Source: Teretinema sp942493045
GTDB lineage: Bacteria; Spirochaetota; Spirochaetia; Treponematales; Treponemataceae
DNA: 64,000 nt
Direction: 5' to 3'
Assembly: GCA_942493045.1 (NCBI GenBank)
Contig: OW818665.1
Location: forward strand, 806,001-870,000
The notes under the pieces: model-generated
The model's input: only the letters and a program-made list of their open reading frames with translations
The model's database searches: none
Told to the model about the DNA's origin: nothing
Shown: piece after piece, positions 49,293 through 58,031 of the stretch
Position numbering within the stretch: position 1 is the stretch's first letter
Layout of the letters: every line of letters begins with the position of its first letter
Made by a program: the position numbers and the translations under genes

Positions 49293-51974
49293 CTAGAATG
49301 CAGCCGCAGAAATAGCCTCGATTGAGTAATTATAATCGCGCTCATTGATTGTGAATTTCAGAGTCTCGCCTTCACGGTGATTCAGGATAGCGTTTCCAAA
49401 GGGTGACATATAGGAAATCACAAAGTTGTTCGGATCAGATTCCCAGGGACCGAGGATGGTATAAGTCTCATGTTCACCGGAAATATTGTTGAGCAGCTTC
49501 ACAACGGTACCAAATGAAACACGGGCCACGGTGATGGTTGTCGGATCGAAAATCTGGGCGCGGTCCACTTCTTCCTGGAGGCGGGTAGCGGTGGAGTTAA
49601 GAATGGTCTGTCTCTCTTTGGCGGCCTTGTATTCGGCGTTTTCACGGAGGTCACCCAGAGAAAGGGCAAAGCCGATTTCCTTGGAGTTGGCCGGTACGTC
49701 GACTTCAATAATGTGCTGAAGTTGTTTCTTCTTTTCCTCATACATCTTTGACGTGACGATCAAGCCGCGTGAAACGACGATTTTTTCTTCGGAACCGAAG
49801 AACTTGAAGCCTTTATGCTGTTCCAGAATACGGTTACGGAAATGCATCTTGATTGCCGGATCGAGATCCTTGATATCGTCAACCAGGGTATAAAGCCGGG
49901 TAATGGTATCAATATCATTTTTCAGGATGAAGCTTTCCAGCAGAGCCTCTTTTCCAAACAGAATCAGCTGAACCTGGCGGTTAAGCTTTCGGTTCTCGGT
50001 GGTGTCACGATGATTGGCGATCTCTCGGTAGGTAAGATCCAAAATATGGATCAGGGTGATCAGCTGTTTTTCATACGGAATGCTGAGGGCCTTAAACCAT
50101 TCCAGATCCTGGGCGTTGCGGAACAGCCAGATAACCGCTTCGCGGTAGTCACGGTAGTTTTCAAAGCACAGCTCGGCCAGTTCTCCCAACCGGTCGGTAA
50201 CGCCTTCCTTGACGAGGGCGTTGATAATTTCGTCTGAAAGCACGGTCGGGAACAGCGAGATGTACACGGCCACCCAGTCCGGCACGAACAGTTTAATGTT
50301 CTGCAGATAGGAGCGGCGCAGGTCGGAGTTTTTAATGGCCGTATACACCGAGGAGGTGTCTTCGATGCCTTCAAACAGTTCCGCGAAATTGTAGGGCAGG
50401 GCGATGTTCATGTGCGGGTGGCTGGCGATAATCTGCTTGACCACCAGATAGGAAGCGATAATCTGCTCATTAACCTGGTTGAAGGATTTGATATAGCTGA
50501 CGAAGTAGTTGAACATTTCGGCGAAGTATTCAGAATCCGGCTCACCCTTGTCGGAGAAGTCCATCAGCAATTCGATACGGGCGAAGAAATTCTTCTGAGC
50601 CTTGAACTCGTTAAACAGTTTTTCTTCCAGCGAGATCGGACGGTCGCGTACCACGAAAAAGTCGATATTGGTGGAGTTAACACCGAATCCGGGATCGCTT
50701 TTCAGAATATTACGGGCTTTGGTGCTCCAGCTGGTCCATTCATTAGCGGTCAAAACCGAGGGAACCAGTTCGGCTTTAATGTGTTTGAGATCGCAATTGT
50801 TGTCATAACTGCGGATGATGTTTTTAAGAGCCCAGGTGGGGTCCTCTTTTATTTTCTTTACCAGTTTTTCTTTTTTCCAAATCGATTTCAGAACCCAGAT
50901 ATGATCCTTGTTCAAAGTCTGCAGGGCATTGACGCCCATCTTCAGGCTCATCACGTGACCGCGTTTTTTGGCAAAATCAATGGTCAGTTCGTCATTTTTC
51001 ACGCTGGCGATGCGGCCGACACCCCAGGAGCGGTGATACACAAAGTTACCGGCGTCAAAGGAAATGTGTTTTTCGAACTCGCTGATGGCCTCAAAAACGT
51101 TACGCCAGCTCTGATTCAGGTTGGAGGCTTTGACATACTCGTCGAGCTGGCTGTGTCCGGCGAATTTACCGCGGAAGCATTCCACGATCTCTTTGCGGGC
51201 CCAGGAGTCTTTATCGTCGTAGGTCAGTATCAGTTTAAGAATATCAATCGCTGTATTCCAGTCTGCGTTGTTCTTATAGAAGGCGTACAGTTCCTGGAGC
51301 AGCATGGCGCTGCGGTCTTCGCCCATGCTCTTGGAAATCTTGCGCTGTACATGATAGAAAAAGTCAATTTCCTCGGGAATCAGCGCAACCAGGTGAGTCC
51401 AGATTTCCTTGACAGAGTTGCCCTGCTTGCGGTTGATATAGCGGTAAAGGGCTTTTTTGTAAAAATCGACCGCGGTTTCGGTGTCGCCGTCTTTCTCATA
51501 CTTTTCAGCCAGCTGCTTGGCAATGTCGGCTTCTTCGTAGTCAATCTTAACCAGGCGTTCCCACACTGAATACAGATCCTCATTGTCCGCTTCTTTATAG
51601 CAGTCGGCGAGGGTGCGCAGCGCGAAACGGGACTCTCCGAAGTCCAGCACTCTGTTACAGAGATGCTCGACAATCAGGGTCTTGTGGTTGTCAATAAATA
51701 TGTTTACCAGGGTTATGAGGGCTGAATCATCAAGCATCTGGCGGGAAAGAGCGGCTATGCCCGAAAGATACAGGGCAATAATGCTGTTTTTTGTATGGGC
51801 CAGATGTTCATCGCAGACTGCTTTAACCTCATCCACACATTTTGCGGCCTGGGCATCCCGATACACCACATCCAGTTCTTTGAAATTGTTGATAGAATAA
51901 TTACTGATCGTGGCACGGGTCCACTTTTCTTCATTCAGCATGTCCTGGACAGATTTAACCAACGATTCAGACAT
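49293..51974 (-). CDS. greA: Very long GreA-type transcription elongation factor
   Basis: The protein has 893 residues against about 158 in ordinary GreA. Its C-terminal 150 residues (from about 740) are GreA: a coiled coil with the acidic tip GDLRENAEYKAAKERQ (Asp and Glu kept; Ser to Arg between them), then the FKBP-like domain. Upstream are helical TPR-like repeats (about 20-300) and a short barrel-like segment at about 310-355 (HRSWGVGRIASV...ELTIDF), reminiscent of CarD/Mfd RNA-polymerase-interaction domains. GreA rescues backtracked RNA polymerase. ATG 51974 is preferred to 51980 because AGGAG spaces eight bases to it. It follows a TPR gene by 24 bases. Confidence 0.88.
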   Translation of the reverse strand: MSESLVKSVQDMLNEEKWTRATISNYSINNFKELDVVYRDAQAAKCVDEVKAVCDEHLAHTKNSIIALYLSGIAALSRQMLDDSALITLVNIFIDNHKTLIVEHLCNRVLDFGESRFALRTLADCYKEADNEDLYSVWERLVKIDYEEADIAKQLAEKYEKDGDTETAVDFYKKALYRYINRKQGNSVKEIWTHLVALIPEEIDFFYHVQRKISKSMGEDRSAMLLQELYAFYKNNADWNTAIDILKLILTYDDKDSWARKEIVECFRGKFAGHSQLDEYVKASNLNQSWRNVFEAISEFEKHISFDAGNFVYHRSWGVGRIASVKNDELTIDFAKKRGHVMSLKMGVNALQTLNKDHIWVLKSIWKKEKLVKKIKEDPTWALKNIIRSYDNNCDLKHIKAELVPSVLTANEWTSWSTKARNILKSDPGFGVNSTNIDFFVVRDRPISLEEKLFNEFKAQKNFFARIELLMDFSDKGEPDSEYFAEMFNYFVSYIKSFNQVNEQIIASYLVVKQIIASHPHMNIALPYNFAELFEGIEDTSSVYTAIKNSDLRRSYLQNIKLFVPDWVAVYISLFPTVLSDEIINALVKEGVTDRLGELAELCFENYRDYREAVIWLFRNAQDLEWFKALSIPYEKQLITLIHILDLTYREIANHRDTTENRKLNRQVQLILFGKEALLESFILKNDIDTITRLYTLVDDIKDLDPAIKMHFRNRILEQHKGFKFFGSEEKIVVSRGLIVTSKMYEEKKKQLQHIIEVDVPANSKEIGFALSLGDLRENAEYKAAKERQTILNSTATRLQEEVDRAQIFDPTTITVARVSFGTVVKLLNNISGEHETYTILGPWESDPNNFVISYMSPFGNAILNHREGETLKFTINERDYNYSIEAISAAAF

Positions 51975-51998
51975 ATTCATTTCTCCTGCAACTCCGGC

Positions 51999-52937
51999 TT
52001 ACAGCGTGTACTTATTGTACACGGATGTATCCAGTAATTTGATTTTCAATAATACTTCATTTATTCTGGCTTTGTCATCATTTACATTCATATAATGATC
52101 GATCAGCCAAAAATAACGGTTTATCAATCTCGGTACCAGGATGTTCCGGTTCTCACCGGGACCGTCCTTTATTTCATTTTCAAGTGCAAAGATAGCCTGT
52201 TTCAGTTTCCCGAATTCAAGAGCCCGTAATTCCCGTTTCACCGTGAAAACACCGAATAACACACCGTAAACCGGTATCCATTCAGCCAGTTCCGTCCCGG
52301 TGTAGCCCAATGCCCGTACCCGTTCGGCAAGCCGCTGAATGATTTCGGACTCCAGGAAGTGCAAAGCCACTTCACCGGCGCCTATAAAAAAAGCCTCCCG
52401 AAAGAGTACTTTAGACAGACGGATTTCTCCGCATAAGGCATAACAGTCGGCCAACTCGGCGATGATAGCCGGTGACTCGCGGTTTAGTTCCCTGGTTTGT
52501 TCAAGCAGCTGTAGCGAGCGGTCATAATCTCCGAGCGCTTTGTAGCACAATCCGATTTTACGGCACAGCTCACTGTCCTGGGAGGTGCCGTCTTCCCGGT
52601 ACAGAGACTGATAAAACCGCAGGGCCAGGGTAAAAACGCACTGTTTCAGGGCGTATAACACCGGTTCTCTGGTCTCTCCCAGTTTCTCCATGTACACAGT
52701 AAATGGCTTCCATTGCGAAACAATGAACTCACCGCGTTCAAAGGCTGTTGTCGCCGTAGCCGTTTTTTTAAACTTGTCTGTCCAATAATTAACCCCGGTG
52801 AGCAGGTAGATAACTTCACCGTTCTCAAGATCCTGCTGGAGTATCTCGGTCAGTACCCTATAGGCCTGTTCAAGCTCGGCAGATTTGAGAAGATCGTACA
52901 CTTGCTGTGTCAATCCGTGAACAGGTGCGGTTATCAT
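51999..52937 (-). CDS. Cytoplasmic TPR-like protein upstream of greA
   Basis: The protein has about 312 residues, no signal peptide and no membrane segment. Tetratricopeptide-like units are visible (KIGLCYKALGDYDRSLQLLEQ; IAELADCYALCGEIRLSKVLF). The start is placed at 52937 because a promoter with TATAAT at 52950-52955 lies between it and the earlier in-frame ATG at 52967, which would be upstream of the transcription start. It is cotranscribed with the long greA, and its TPR fold resembles the N-terminal part of that protein, so a joint role is possible. Function unknown. Confidence 0.7.
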   Translation of the reverse strand: MITAPVHGLTQQVYDLLKSAELEQAYRVLTEILQQDLENGEVIYLLTGVNYWTDKFKKTATATTAFERGEFIVSQWKPFTVYMEKLGETREPVLYALKQCVFTLALRFYQSLYREDGTSQDSELCRKIGLCYKALGDYDRSLQLLEQTRELNRESPAIIAELADCYALCGEIRLSKVLFREAFFIGAGEVALHFLESEIIQRLAERVRALGYTGTELAEWIPVYGVLFGVFTVKRELRALEFGKLKQAIFALENEIKDGPGENRNILVPRLINRYFWLIDHYMNVNDDKARINEVLLKIKLLDTSVYNKYTL

Positions 52938-52949
52938 ATTACAACTTCC

Positions 52950-52977
52950 ATTATACTCATTCCGCATCTTTAGTCAA
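52950..52977 (-). promoter_or_regulatory. Promoter for the TPR-greA transcript
   Basis: On the minus strand: TTGACT, 16-base spacer, TATAAT. The expected start is about 6 bases before the ATG at 52937, giving an almost leaderless mRNA (GGAAG just precedes the expected start). Confidence 0.65.
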
Positions 52978-52989
52978 TTAAGAGTTGTA

Positions 52990-53018
52990 TTTACAGCTTC
53001 GCGCGAGTTTGCTACTAT
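52990..53018 (+). promoter_or_regulatory. Promoter for rpe, start at or near the ATG
   Basis: TTTACA, 17-base spacer, TACTAT. Only seven bases separate the -10 from the rpe ATG and no ribosome site is present. It is divergent from the promoter at 52950-52977, with the -35 boxes 12 bases apart. Confidence 0.5.
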
Positions 53019-53025
53019 ATTACAT

Positions 53026-53655
53026 ATGAATAAAGCGTATCTACTCGCTCCTTCCATTTTAAGCGCCGATTTTGCCGCTCTAGGCCCGGCTTTGGATTTT
53101 ATCGCCCGGAACGGCGGAGATTGGGTGCATGTTGATGTGATGGACGGCCACTTTGTGCCGAATCTGACTATCGGCGCGCCTGTGGTTAAAGCTCTCCGGC
53201 CGTTGACCGTTCTGCCCCTGGATGTGCATCTGATGGTTTCCAACCCCCAGGATCACGTGCTGGCCTTTGCCCAGGCCGGAGCGGATTGGCTGACCTTTCA
53301 TGTTGAGGCCGTTGTTCACGCGCACCGTCTGGTAAGTCAAATCCGGGAGGCCGGGATGAAGCCCGGAATCAGCCTGGTTCCATCTACCCCTGTATCGGCG
53401 ATTATTGAGCTGCTGCCGTTCGTGGATCAGGTACTGGTCATGACCGTCAATCCCGGTTTCGGCGGACAGTCAATGATTGAACAATGCCTCGAAAAAGTCC
53501 GTCAGCTGCAAAAAATCAAGCACGAATCCGGTTTTTCGTATATAGTATCTGTAGACGGTGGGGTGAATTCAATTACTCTACCGGCGGTTATAAAAGCGGG
53601 AGCCGAGGTCATTGTATCCGGTTCTGCTTTTTTTAGCGGCGAGATTAACATTTGA
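53026..53655 (+). CDS. rpe: Ribulose-phosphate 3-epimerase
   Basis: The 209-residue TIM-barrel enzyme interconverts ribulose 5-phosphate and xylulose 5-phosphate in the pentose phosphate pathway. Marks are LAPSILSADFAALG, HVDVMDGHFVPNLTIGAPVV, DVHLMVSNP, VNPGFGGQSMIEQCLEK and VDGGVN. Metal-ligand His and Asp residues are in place. The ATG lacks a ribosome site; see the promoter entry. The following gene starts 41 bases later. The pathway product ribose 5-phosphate feeds the PRPP synthetase at 56817. Confidence 0.97.
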   Translation: MNKAYLLAPSILSADFAALGPALDFIARNGGDWVHVDVMDGHFVPNLTIGAPVVKALRPLTVLPLDVHLMVSNPQDHVLAFAQAGADWLTFHVEAVVHAHRLVSQIREAGMKPGISLVPSTPVSAIIELLPFVDQVLVMTVNPGFGGQSMIEQCLEKVRQLQKIKHESGFSYIVSVDGGVNSITLPAVIKAGAEVIVSGSAFFSGEINI

Positions 53656-53696
53656 TTTTCAGAGTGAATCTTACTTTACCTGATTTTGGAGAGTTT

Positions 53697-54635
53697 ATGA
53701 AAAAAATCGTCCTGGCCTTGGCTGTGCTGTTCCTGATTCTGCCTGCCTCTCTTTCCGCAGACGCGATTATGACCGGTTTGGACGCTTATGCCCGCTCGGA
53801 CTGGCAGGCCGCCCAGAACAGCTTCCGCGCCGCGGTTTCCGATCCAGCCACCGCAACAGCCGAGGCCTGGTACTGGTTGGTGATGTCCGAGATTTCATCC
53901 GGTGACCTGACGGGCGCCCTTCGGGATGCGGATCGTTTTCTTTCATCTTTCCCCTCTGATTCCCGCGCCGCCGATATCCTGTACCAGAAGGGGCGTTTGC
54001 TTTATCAGACTGAATACTATGAACGTTCAATTCAGGCTCTTTATAAATTCGTAACTGATTGGCCCCGGCATCCGCTGGTTTCATCGGCTTATTACTGGAT
54101 GGGCGAATGCCTGTTCGCGGTAGGACGCTATGAGGAAGCCGCCGGTTTGTTTAACCGGGTAATTACCGGTTACCCGCTTTCTCCCAAGTATGAAGCTTCC
54201 GTATACCGCATCACCCTGATCGGCCGTACCGGACGCGAGGAAGAACTGCTGCGCCTGCTCAAAATGAGCCATGAAGAATCCCTGCGCATTATCGAAGATT
54301 ATCAGCGTCGCGAGAAAACTTATGAACAGGCCATCACCGCTTATCAGAAACGAATTTCCGACATGATACGTGAATCCCGTTTAGGTGAACTTGAACAGCA
54401 GCTGGGCGAGGAAAAGGTTAAGTCCGCTTCTTTACTCGACCGCGTCTCCGAACTTGAAATGCGCAATGCCGAGCTGGTCGCGGCCCTGGCTCTGGCCGGA
54501 GAAAGCATACCGGAAGCCGACGGCACACTGGTTGACCCGGATTCCGAACAGGCCCGCCTACGGTTGGAAGAACTGCGCCGTAAAGCCACTTCAATACAAT
54601 CACTGTATGACCAGATACTGGAAGAGGATCAATAG
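53697..54635 (+). CDS. Exported TPR / coiled-coil protein (BamD/YbgF-like)
   Basis: The 312-residue protein has a signal peptide (1-20, SLSA-DA). About five TPR units follow (residues 25-200, for example ILYQKGRLLYQTEYYERSIQALYKF and YYWMGECLFAVGRYEEAAGLF). A coiled coil (about 205-270, EQAITAYQKRISDM, LGELEQQLGEEK) precedes a short charged tail. ATG 53697 is preferred because GGAGAG precedes it and the signal peptide starts there; the frame is open further upstream into rpe. The fold resembles periplasmic TPR factors that assist envelope assembly; the exact role is unknown. Confidence 0.75.
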   Translation: MKKIVLALAVLFLILPASLSADAIMTGLDAYARSDWQAAQNSFRAAVSDPATATAEAWYWLVMSEISSGDLTGALRDADRFLSSFPSDSRAADILYQKGRLLYQTEYYERSIQALYKFVTDWPRHPLVSSAYYWMGECLFAVGRYEEAAGLFNRVITGYPLSPKYEASVYRITLIGRTGREEELLRLLKMSHEESLRIIEDYQRREKTYEQAITAYQKRISDMIRESRLGELEQQLGEEKVKSASLLDRVSELEMRNAELVAALALAGESIPEADGTLVDPDSEQARLRLEELRRKATSIQSLYDQILEEDQ

Positions 54636-55733
54636 ATGAGAATTAACCTGCGCTACCTGGGTATTACCCTGTTTCTCGGTATCTCAGCCCTGGTGGCGGC
54701 GAATCCTGTGGAGCTGGTCAGCGGCGATTTGAAACTGGTACTCTATCCGGACTCCGGGAGCTTCTCGTTGTACGAAATGCCGGCTTCCGGACAAAACCGT
54801 TATGTGCCGTTATTTGAAGACCGCAACGCTGCCGTAACCAGCTCCTTTGCGGTTAATGCCGGAGGTCGCGTATTCAAACTGGCCCGCAGACTGGGGCGAC
54901 CCGTAACCTTTGAGCGTAAGGATGAGAGCGCGGTTATTACTTTCCAGATTACGGACGACATCCGAATCATACAGCGGTTTTCCTTCGAACGCCGCGCAGC
55001 CATAGATAAACCTTTTGGAATCAGAATCGAAACAGAGCTTCAGAATCTTTCGGACCGTTCAATGGAAATGGCGCTGCGTCTCATTCTGGATACCAACCTC
55101 GGTGAGAGTGAGGGAATACATTTCTTCACCGATAAAAGAAGACGTATTTCTTCTGAAACACTGATCGGTGAGGGTGACGGTGATACTTTGATCGTCTCCA
55201 GGAATAATCTAGCTTCATTGATGCTGCTGTTCGGACGCGGCGGCCTTTCCCGGCCGGCCGCGATTTATCTGGCTAACTGGGACCGTTTAAACACCTTGAC
55301 CTGGGTCCCGGATTTTTCCGAAGGACGCACCTTTAACTCCCGGTACACAGTCAATGATTCGGCATTAATGTGCATTTGGCCTTATGTACAAGTTCCCTCA
55401 AAAAATTCGACGCTGGTCACGACGGTGTTAGGCCGGTACGAGGCCGACTATTACGGCTCGGAGGTCCGGGACGTTCCCGTGGTAACAGAGCCGGTAATAA
55501 TTACCCCGGTAGTTCCCGCCCCCGCGGTAACGGAGCCGGTCGCAGTTTCGGTAATTCCGGAAACCGTGGGAAATGAAACCAGCAATTACGAGCAGGATCT
55601 GGCGCTGATCAATCAATTGTTGGCCCGCATTGAGGAAATAGAAAGAAATCCGGAAATCGCGACGGCGGAGGAATTGGAAAAACTGAACCAATCTTTGGAT
55701 GTCATGCTGGAACGGCTGAAGGATTATCAGTAG
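54636..55733 (+). CDS. Exported protein of unknown function
   Basis: The 365-residue protein has a signal peptide (about 1-22, cleavage near LVAA-NP). A beta-rich domain covers residues 25-270 (VELVSGDLKLVLYPDSGSFSLYE, shortened; IETELQNLSDRSMEMALRLILDTN), resembling sugar-binding or immunoglobulin-like folds but without a motif I can name. A Pro/Val/Thr linker with repeated PAV/TEPV units (about 278-315) leads to a short helical C-terminus (LINQLLARIEEIERN). The ATG directly follows the preceding stop, so the two are coupled. Function unknown. Confidence 0.7.
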   Translation: MRINLRYLGITLFLGISALVAANPVELVSGDLKLVLYPDSGSFSLYEMPASGQNRYVPLFEDRNAAVTSSFAVNAGGRVFKLARRLGRPVTFERKDESAVITFQITDDIRIIQRFSFERRAAIDKPFGIRIETELQNLSDRSMEMALRLILDTNLGESEGIHFFTDKRRRISSETLIGEGDGDTLIVSRNNLASLMLLFGRGGLSRPAAIYLANWDRLNTLTWVPDFSEGRTFNSRYTVNDSALMCIWPYVQVPSKNSTLVTTVLGRYEADYYGSEVRDVPVVTEPVIITPVVPAPAVTEPVAVSVIPETVGNETSNYEQDLALINQLLARIEEIERNPEIATAEELEKLNQSLDVMLERLKDYQ

Positions 55734-55736
55734 TCA

Positions 55737-56825
55737 ATGGCTAAAACCGCACTGGAACGGGCTAAACAGGCCTTTTATCGCCGCCGTTATAATGACGTAA
55801 TTACAATTCTCGAACCTAACCTGATCCAATACCGGGACTCTTTTCAATATTATTACTATCTCGGACTAGCCTGTCTGCACACCGGTGATGTCGGCGGCGC
55901 GCTGTCCTATTTTCAGCGAGCTCGTCAAATCCGGATGCGCGAACCGGATCTGCTGGCGGCCCAGGCGGCCCTTTTTCTGCGCCGCGGGGAAACACATCAG
56001 GCTGTAGAATATTACCTTGAAGCCCTGGAGTATCAGCCTCAGCATGCCTTATCCAAAAAGGCCCTCAATTATATTCGCACCAGGGGTGAGCCGGAGCGTT
56101 TCCAGGAAATGGCAGAAAATGGCAAACTGAAGCGTTTTTATCCACGGCCCAAACCGCCGCTTCCGCTTGGGAAAGTTATAGTTTTCGCGCTGTTTGTATT
56201 ACTCGCCGGCGCCGCTTTTAAACTGACCCCTGTCTTTCTGCGGTCCGCTATCTCAGATAATCGGGCTGATCTTTCAGCTCTGGATATTAACCGCGGCGAC
56301 CGGAATGATTTGGTGGAGCTTGGCGGTTCCTACCGCTATATCCTCACGGAAAAAGATATTTTGCGCAGTTATGAAAATGCCCGTTCTTTCTTTCAGAACT
56401 GGCGGGACAATGCCGCTCAGGTGGAGGTCAACAGGCTTTTGTATTCCAATGCCTCTGTCAGTATAAAGCAGAAAGCCCGCCTGTTGATGGCCTATTTTGC
56501 GGAGCCGGGTTTTGATAATCTGAAGGACCGTTACAGCTATGCCGAGGTTAAAACGGATACGCCCTTGTACATGGATTGCTTTGTTATCTGGCGCGGAATG
56601 GCTACGAATATAACGCGCACTGAAAACAGCATGAGCTTTGATTTTCTGGTGGGTTACGATACCCGAAACAGCTTGGAAGGTATTGTCCCGGTGCGTTTTT
56701 CCAAAGCCCTGGATCTTGACCCGGAACGTCCGGTTGAAGTGCTTGGCCGGGTGATGACCGACAACGGTACGCTGATTCTTAACGGCCTGTCCATTTTTCA
56801 GAGCCGCTTGCCTCTCTCAAAATAG
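55737..56825 (+). CDS. TPR protein with one membrane helix
   Basis: The 362-residue protein has no signal peptide. The N-terminal 125 residues are TPR units (ALERAKQAFYRRRYNDVITIL; YYLGLACLHTGDVGGALSYF) predicted to face the cytoplasm. One helix at about 142-163 (VIVFALFVLLAGAAF) is followed by a domain of about 200 residues ending in a small barrel-like stretch (DPERPVEVLGRVMTDNGTLIL). It follows the previous gene by three bases. Its last 9 bases overlap the 3' end of the convergent PRPP synthetase gene. Probably an envelope scaffold; unproven. Confidence 0.72.
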   Translation: MAKTALERAKQAFYRRRYNDVITILEPNLIQYRDSFQYYYYLGLACLHTGDVGGALSYFQRARQIRMREPDLLAAQAALFLRRGETHQAVEYYLEALEYQPQHALSKKALNYIRTRGEPERFQEMAENGKLKRFYPRPKPPLPLGKVIVFALFVLLAGAAFKLTPVFLRSAISDNRADLSALDINRGDRNDLVELGGSYRYILTEKDILRSYENARSFFQNWRDNAAQVEVNRLLYSNASVSIKQKARLLMAYFAEPGFDNLKDRYSYAEVKTDTPLYMDCFVIWRGMATNITRTENSMSFDFLVGYDTRNSLEGIVPVRFSKALDLDPERPVEVLGRVMTDNGTLILNGLSIFQSRLPLSK

Positions 56826-57902
56826 CTGTTTCCTGATATAATCCTCCGGAGAAAAAGACCCAATAATTTCGCTGATCTGCGAGTCACTGACGATGGCGCC
56901 TAATACCTGCGCGCACATTTCACTAGAATCGATGATCTCCAAAAAAGGCAGCTGGGCGCGGAGCGTTTGACAGGGTATAGTATCGCAGACCACCAGGCGA
57001 TTCAGGATGCCACTCTGATGCAGCTCCGACAGCCGAGAAACAGCCGGTTCGGAAAATACCGGATGTACAATAAGTATGTTTATTTCACGGACTTTTCTGA
57101 CGGACAGTTCTTTGGCCAGTTCATATACCGAACCGCCGGTATCGATCATATCATCTACAATCCAGATAGACTTATCGGTCAGCGGCACGGCCGAGAGCAG
57201 GTTGATCGACACAACCGTGTTGGCGCGGCTGTAGTCCCGCTGTTTATGCGCTACCATTAGTTGCGTACCAAATGACGTGGCGAAGCGCTGTGCCAGTTTT
57301 TCGCCGCCGGCATCGACCGAACAGAAAATCCATTCAGCGCGTACCGTCCCGGTCAAGGTTTTCAGATCCGGTATAAAGCGGTCACAGAGATATTTTTGCA
57401 GCAGATTTATTGCCGGCAGATCGTCAATAGCGCAGAGGCAGGGATCAAAGATGGTTCTGGACTTGTCCGAATGCATCTGCCAGGAGATCAAGTGGGTGGT
57501 TCCCAGCGAAACCAGGGTTTTATAATGCACCCACAGTCCCACCGAATTGCGTTTCATGGCATGGTCAGAGCGGCTGCAGGATAAATATGGTTCAAAAACG
57601 ATGATATCCCGGGCTTGGCTGCGGCGCAGAACATCGATTATATGATATAATTCAATCTTGCACTGCTCAACCGACAGGTCGGCGCAGTTTCGGGCTGAAT
57701 TGGCAAATAAGATAACCGGACGCCCGCGGACCGAGCGTTTCAGCTGAACTTCCATTTCGCCGTCCGCGAAACTCTGAACGGTCAGCGCGTCGGTAAAATC
57801 GGATGTTTCAGGATCAAGATCAAATGACCTGATCAGGGCGGAAACGGCTTTGCGGGCATATTCGATGCCGGAGCGGGTACTCATAATGACCGGTTTATTC
57901 AT
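56817..57902 (-). CDS. prs: Ribose-phosphate pyrophosphokinase (PRPP synthetase)
   Basis: The 361-residue enzyme makes PRPP from ribose 5-phosphate and ATP. Marks are VQSFADGEMEV, the flexible loop with SRSDHAMKRNSVGLW, FCSVDAGGEKLAQRFA, and the PRPP loop IWIVDDMIDTGGSVYELA. It is longer than the usual 310-320 residues and the SDHAMKR loop differs from the class I YARQDR sequence, so it is a divergent type. It is transcribed from a promoter at 57909-57937 with almost no leader. PRPP is needed by upp at 13581. Confidence 0.9.
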   Translation of the reverse strand: MNKPVIMSTRSGIEYARKAVSALIRSFDLDPETSDFTDALTVQSFADGEMEVQLKRSVRGRPVILFANSARNCADLSVEQCKIELYHIIDVLRRSQARDIIVFEPYLSCSRSDHAMKRNSVGLWVHYKTLVSLGTTHLISWQMHSDKSRTIFDPCLCAIDDLPAINLLQKYLCDRFIPDLKTLTGTVRAEWIFCSVDAGGEKLAQRFATSFGTQLMVAHKQRDYSRANTVVSINLLSAVPLTDKSIWIVDDMIDTGGSVYELAKELSVRKVREINILIVHPVFSEPAVSRLSELHQSGILNRLVVCDTIPCQTLRAQLPFLEIIDSSEMCAQVLGAIVSDSQISEIIGSFSPEDYIRKQLF

Positions 57903-57908
57903 ACCGGA

Positions 57909-57937
57909 ATGATAGTGCTATTTAGCGGTGCCGTCAA
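57909..57937 (-). promoter_or_regulatory. Promoter for the PRPP synthetase gene, start at the ATG
   Basis: On the minus strand: TTGACG, 17-base spacer, TATCAT, then six bases to the ATG. The transcription start is expected on the start codon; no ribosome site is present. Confidence 0.6.
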
Positions 57938-58031
57938 AAAAAAACGGCGGGGCCTGTTTTTTTTGTATTTTTTTGCTAGAATGTGATCCAGTTTTCCGGA
58001 TATCACCTACAGTAACCACGAGGGGGGAAAG

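Noticed and set aside
50412..51569. 385-codon frame antisense to the long greA
   Set aside because: No ribosome site or family motif; the minus-strand frame carries the GreA and TPR-like features.
57936..57964. A-run / GC / T-run segment between prs and recA resembling a terminator
   Set aside because: It lies between divergent genes, upstream of both, and its stem is mainly A-T pairs with a weak GC core; part of it is the -35 region of the prs promoter.
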